From contig NZ_LJHV01000010.1 of NCBI RefSeq assembly GCF_001296025.1, positions 1-64,000 of the forward strand: a stretch of 64,000 nt of DNA, in the 5' to 3' direction. Under the pieces are notes generated by a model. It did no database searches and was not told where the DNA came from. It saw nothing but the letters and a program-made list of their open reading frames with translations. The number at the start of each line of letters is the position of its first letter. Within the stretch, counting starts at the first letter, position 1. The stretch is from Porphyrobacter sp. AAP60 (GTDB taxonomy: Bacteria; Pseudomonadota; Alphaproteobacteria; Sphingomonadales; Sphingomonadaceae). This document shows positions 61,028 through 64,000 of this stretch, one piece after another. A program made the position numbers and the translations under genes.

Positions 61028-61787
61028 GCGCCTGACGTCCGACATCGCTGAGCCGGCGCTCCCTGCAACTGCGGGGAGCGAGCGGCGCTGCATCCTGTCC
61101 GGGGAAACCACGGAGCGGGAAGGACTGGTGCGTCTGGCGATTTCGCCCGATGGCCTGGTGCTACCCGATGTCGCCGCCAAGGCACCCGGACGGGGCGCGT
61201 GGATCGGGGTTGACCGACCAGCGCTTGAAAGCGCGCTTGGCGATGGCCATCTCAGAAAGGCAATGATGCGGGCCTTCAAGGGCGCGCCGCTGACAATTCC
61301 CGAAGATCTGCCAGAACGGGTCGAGGCTGCACTGGCCCGACATTTGTGCGACCGGCTGGGGCTTGAGCTGCGATCGGGCAACATCGTGATGGGTTCGGCC
61401 CGGATTGAGGAACAAGCGCGCAGCGGGCGCATAGCTGTGCTGCTCCATGCCTCTGATAGTAGCGAGGATGGCCGCCGCAAACTCGATCAGGCTTGGCGCG
61501 TCGGAAACGATGCCGAGGGTTCGGGGATGCGCGGCGAGGTCTTGCCACTAGACCGCACTGCGCTGTCTGTGGCATTGGGCCGCGACAATGTTGTCCATCT
61601 GGGCGTCGCCGGTCATCCTGGCGACCTGCGCGCGGCCAAACGCGTGCTCCAGGCGGTTTCCCGGCTCACGCACTATGCCGAGAGCGATCGGGCGAGAACA
61701 ATGAATGCAACGGGCCGGGATACTTCCGGCCACGCCGACCAGCCGCAGGGCGGGCCGACGACTATTGATGAATACGTGAAGGACTGA
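61008..61787 (+). CDS. YlxR (DUF448) fused to an L7Ae-like RNA-binding domain
   Basis: A 259-residue two-domain protein. The N-terminal YlxR domain contains the ERRCILSGE turn, LVRLAISPDG and GRGAWIGVDR. The C-terminal half (about 115-225) is L7Ae/L30e-like with SGRIAVLLHASD and LGRDNVVHLGV. The fusion is typical of alphaproteobacteria, whereas Firmicutes carry two genes. A role in RNA binding linked to translation/transcription is expected. GAGGAG precedes ATG 61008, which is inside the nusA 3' end. Confidence 0.9.
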   Translation: MRTPPNERLTSDIAEPALPATAGSERRCILSGETTEREGLVRLAISPDGLVLPDVAAKAPGRGAWIGVDRPALESALGDGHLRKAMMRAFKGAPLTIPEDLPERVEAALARHLCDRLGLELRSGNIVMGSARIEEQARSGRIAVLLHASDSSEDGRRKLDQAWRVGNDAEGSGMRGEVLPLDRTALSVALGRDNVVHLGVAGHPGDLRAAKRVLQAVSRLTHYAESDRARTMNATGRDTSGHADQPQGGPTTIDEYVKD

Positions 61788-61796
61788 CGAGCGATA

Positions 61797-64000
61797 ATGA
61801 GCGACGACAACGACAACCAGCGCACCCGCAAGCCACTGGGCCTCAAACGCTCGGTTGACGCGGGCGAGGTCAAGCAGACCTTCAGCCACGGCCGCACCAA
61901 CAAGGTGGTGGTCGAGGTGAAGCGTCGCCGCGTTCTCGGCAAGCCCGGCAGCGAAGCGGCAGCAACGCCGCCGCCGCCAGCCCCCGTCGAGGCCGCTCCG
62001 ACACCTGCGCCCGCACCTGTACCGACGCCCACGCCCGCTCCGGCCCCGCGCCCCGCGCGACCCGCACCTGCTGGCGAAACGCCGCAAGAGCGCGTGAAGC
62101 GGCTCCAGCTCGAAGCCGAGGAAGAGCGGCTGCGGATGGCGGAAGAAGCGCGCAAGCGCGAAACCGAAGAAGCCCGCGCCCGCGAGGAAGAAGAGCGTCG
62201 CCGCGTCGAGGAAAACCGCCGCGCCGAGGAAGAGGCTGAAAAGCAGCGCACAGCTGTCGCAAGCGCCCCCCCGGTTGCCGACGAAGCACCTGCTGTAGAG
62301 GCCCCCGAGCCTGCTGCTGAAGCGCCAACCGAAGAGCCCGCCGCAAAGGCCGAAGCAGCCCCCGCCGCACGGCGTTTCACGCCTGTGGAGCGCCCCGAGG
62401 TCAAGCGGCCCGAGGTCAAGAAGAAGAAAGAAGACAAGCGCGCCGCGCCAAGCGACGAAGGCAAGGATACCCGCCGTTCAGGCAAGCTGACCGTTACCCG
62501 CGCGCTGAACGAGGATGAAGGCCGCCGTGCCCGGAGTCTTGCTGCGCTCAAGCGTGCGCGTGAAAAGGAACGCCGCGGTCAGGGCGGCCCGTCCAAGCCG
62601 CGTGAAAAGCAGGTGCGCGACGTGGTCGTGCCCGAAGCGATTACCGTTAGCGAACTCGCCAACCGCATGGCCGAAAAGGGCGCGGATCTGGTGAAGGCCT
62701 TGTTCAACCTCGGTATGATGGTCACCGTCAACCAGACCATCGATCAGGACACGGCAGAGCTGCTGGTCGAGGAGTTCGGCCACAATATCACCCGCGTCTC
62801 CGCGAGCGATGTCGACATCGTTTCGAACGAGGATTCCGATCCCGAAGAAACACTGGTGTCACGTCCGCCAGTGGTCACGATCATGGGTCACGTCGACCAC
62901 GGCAAGACCAGCCTGCTCGATGCCCTGCGCGGCACGGATGTGGTGAAGGGCGAGGCCGGGGGTATCACCCAGCATATCGGCGCTTACCAGATCACCACAA
63001 AGGCGAAGGACAAGATCACCTTCCTCGACACGCCAGGCCACGCGGCCTTCACCGAAATGCGGATGCGCGGCGCGAATGTGACCGACATCGTCATTCTGGT
63101 GGTTGCAGGCGATGACGGGCTGATGCCGCAGACGATCGAGGCGATCAACCACACCAAGGCCGCTGGCGTGCCGATGATCGTGGCGATCACCAAATCGGAC
63201 AAGTCCGAATTCAACCCGCAGAAGATCCGCGAACGTCTGCTCGAACACGAAATCGTGGTCGAGGCGATGTCAGGCGACGTGCAGGATGTCGAGGTTTCGG
63301 CCAAGACCGGCGCAGGGCTCGACAAGCTGATCGAAGCTATTGGCTTGCAGGCCGAACTGCTTGAACTCAAGGCGCGGCCTGATCGCGATGCCGAAGCAAC
63401 GGTTATCGAAGCGCAGCTCGACAAGGGCCGCGGCCCTGTGGCGACTGTGCTGGTAACACGCGGCACGCTGAAGCGTGGCGATACCTTCGTGGTCGGCACG
63501 CAGAGCGGCAAGGTGCGGGCAATTGTCGATGACAAGGGCAAGCAGCTGAAGGAAGCTGGCCCGTCAATGCCGGTCGAAGTGCTCGGCCTTGGCGGCGTGC
63601 CTTCAGCCGGTGACAATCTCACCGTGGTCGAGAACGAACAGCGCGCCCGCGAAGTTGCCAAGTATCGTCAGGAAATGGCGACGGAAAAGCGCACCGCGCT
63701 GGCTCCGACCAATTTCGACACGATGTTCAGCACCCTGTCCTCCAACGTCATCGAATTCCCGGTGGTGGTAAAGGCCGACGTGCAAGGCAGCGTCGAGGCG
63801 ATCGTCACTGCACTGCACAACCTGTCGAACGACGACATCAAGGTGCGCGTGCTCAATGGCGGTGTCGGTGCAATCACCGAAAGCGACGTGGTGCTGGCAG
63901 GCGGGTCCAAGGCGCCGATTATCGGGTTCAATGTGCGTCCGAACGCCAAGGCGCGCGAGCTGCTGAAACGCGATAATGTGCGGATGATGTATTACGATGT
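61797..64000 (+). CDS. infB: translation initiation factor IF-2 (5' part, cut by window end)
   Basis: The frame opens at ATG 61797 and runs off the window with about 734 codons visible. It starts with [31 protein letters not shown], the alphaproteobacterial IF2 N-terminus. A long Ala/Pro/Glu-rich and charged-coil linker (about 50-250) follows, then the IF2_N module. The GTPase domain has G1 GHVDHGKT at about residue 363 and DTPGHAAF for G3. It then enters domains II and III. It brings initiator tRNA to the ribosome. The missing end should lie within about 300 nt beyond the window. Confidence 0.97.
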   Translation, partial: MSDDNDNQRTRKPLGLKRSVDAGEVKQTFSHGRTNKVVVEVKRRRVLGKPGSEAAATPPPPAPVEAAPTPAPAPVPTPTPAPAPRPARPAPAGETPQERVKRLQLEAEEERLRMAEEARKRETEEARAREEEERRRVEENRRAEEEAEKQRTAVASAPPVADEAPAVEAPEPAAEAPTEEPAAKAEAAPAARRFTPVERPEVKRPEVKKKKEDKRAAPSDEGKDTRRSGKLTVTRALNEDEGRRARSLAALKRAREKERRGQGGPSKPREKQVRDVVVPEAITVSELANRMAEKGADLVKALFNLGMMVTVNQTIDQDTAELLVEEFGHNITRVSASDVDIVSNEDSDPEETLVSRPPVVTIMGHVDHGKTSLLDALRGTDVVKGEAGGITQHIGAYQITTKAKDKITFLDTPGHAAFTEMRMRGANVTDIVILVVAGDDGLMPQTIEAINHTKAAGVPMIVAITKSDKSEFNPQKIRERLLEHEIVVEAMSGDVQDVEVSAKTGAGLDKLIEAIGLQAELLELKARPDRDAEATVIEAQLDKGRGPVATVLVTRGTLKRGDTFVVGTQSGKVRAIVDDKGKQLKEAGPSMPVEVLGLGGVPSAGDNLTVVENEQRAREVAKYRQEMATEKRTALAPTNFDTMFSTLSSNVIEFPVVVKADVQGSVEAIVTALHNLSNDDIKVRVLNGGVGAITESDVVLAGGSKAPIIGFNVRPNAKARELLKRDNVRMMYYD

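Noticed and set aside
59285..61480. 731-codon minus-strand open frame opposite nusA/ylxR
   Set aside because: Shadow of the high-GC coding strand; composition is Arg/Phe/Asp/His low-information and nusA on the other strand is unmistakable.
1..64000. CRISPR arrays, tRNA/rRNA genes, insertion sequences, prophage
   Set aside because: No regularly spaced direct repeats, no tRNA-like cloverleaf, no transposase or integrase was seen on either strand.

Overview
The window comes from a GC-rich alphaproteobacterium, most probably a sphingomonad (Erythrobacteraceae/Sphingomonadaceae). The evidence is the rimP-nusA-ylxR/L7Ae-infB block, the F1Fo zeta inhibitor (DUF1476), a crtW-crtZ astaxanthin pair, an alphaproteobacterial psp locus and a TonB-receptor-driven sugar locus instead of SusC/SusD. 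A perfect parS-like palindrome near 53.1 kb suggests origin-proximal chromosome.

Layout. 0-4.1 kb: an AI-2E/PerM-type permease and two overlapping CNNM/CorC-like membrane proteins. 4.2-44.3 kb: a large xylan utilisation locus. 44.3-50.5 kb: NUDIX hydrolase, a candidate small RNA, grxD-bolA-zeta inhibitor, a quinone oxidoreductase, leuD and leuC, and a thioesterase. 50.6-53.0 kb: a Stealth-type phosphotransferase and crtW-crtZ. 53.0-53.1 kb: a phased C-rich repeat beside a parS palindrome, then sufE. 53.6-58.1 kb: an unusually long psp operon (minus strand) with divergent pspF. 58.2-64.0 kb: a PilZ protein and the rimP-nusA-ylxR-infB block; infB runs off the end.

The xylan locus reads as one pathway. 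A TonB-dependent receptor imports oligosaccharides. A lipoprotein GH10 xylanase, GH67 alpha-glucuronidase, GH43 and GH3 exo-enzymes, a GH5, an ExoP-type GH3 and a CE20-like acetylesterase degrade decorated xylan. An MFS porter and a mutarotase handle free sugar. The oxidative Weimberg route (xylB, xylC, xylD, xylX and 2-oxoglutarate semialdehyde dehydrogenase) carries xylose to 2-oxoglutarate. A LacI regulator lies inside the locus, and copies of one operator (TGRTAGCGCTACCA) lie in front of nearly every transcription unit. Woven in are four flavin-dependent halogenase-like proteins and two JmjC/cupin-like dioxygenases of unknown purpose.

Best candidates for undescribed biology: (i) the psp operon, where four extra single-pass proteins repeat the PspB/PspC tail motif (LERIVTD...EIEALRD) in a chain of 4-nt overlaps; (ii) a sigma-54 promoter at 45.24 kb driving a ~105-nt RNA with two hairpins and CU-rich loops; (iii) the halogenase/JmjC set, including one copy that has lost its catalytic motifs; (iv) the phased CTAG-rich array against parS.
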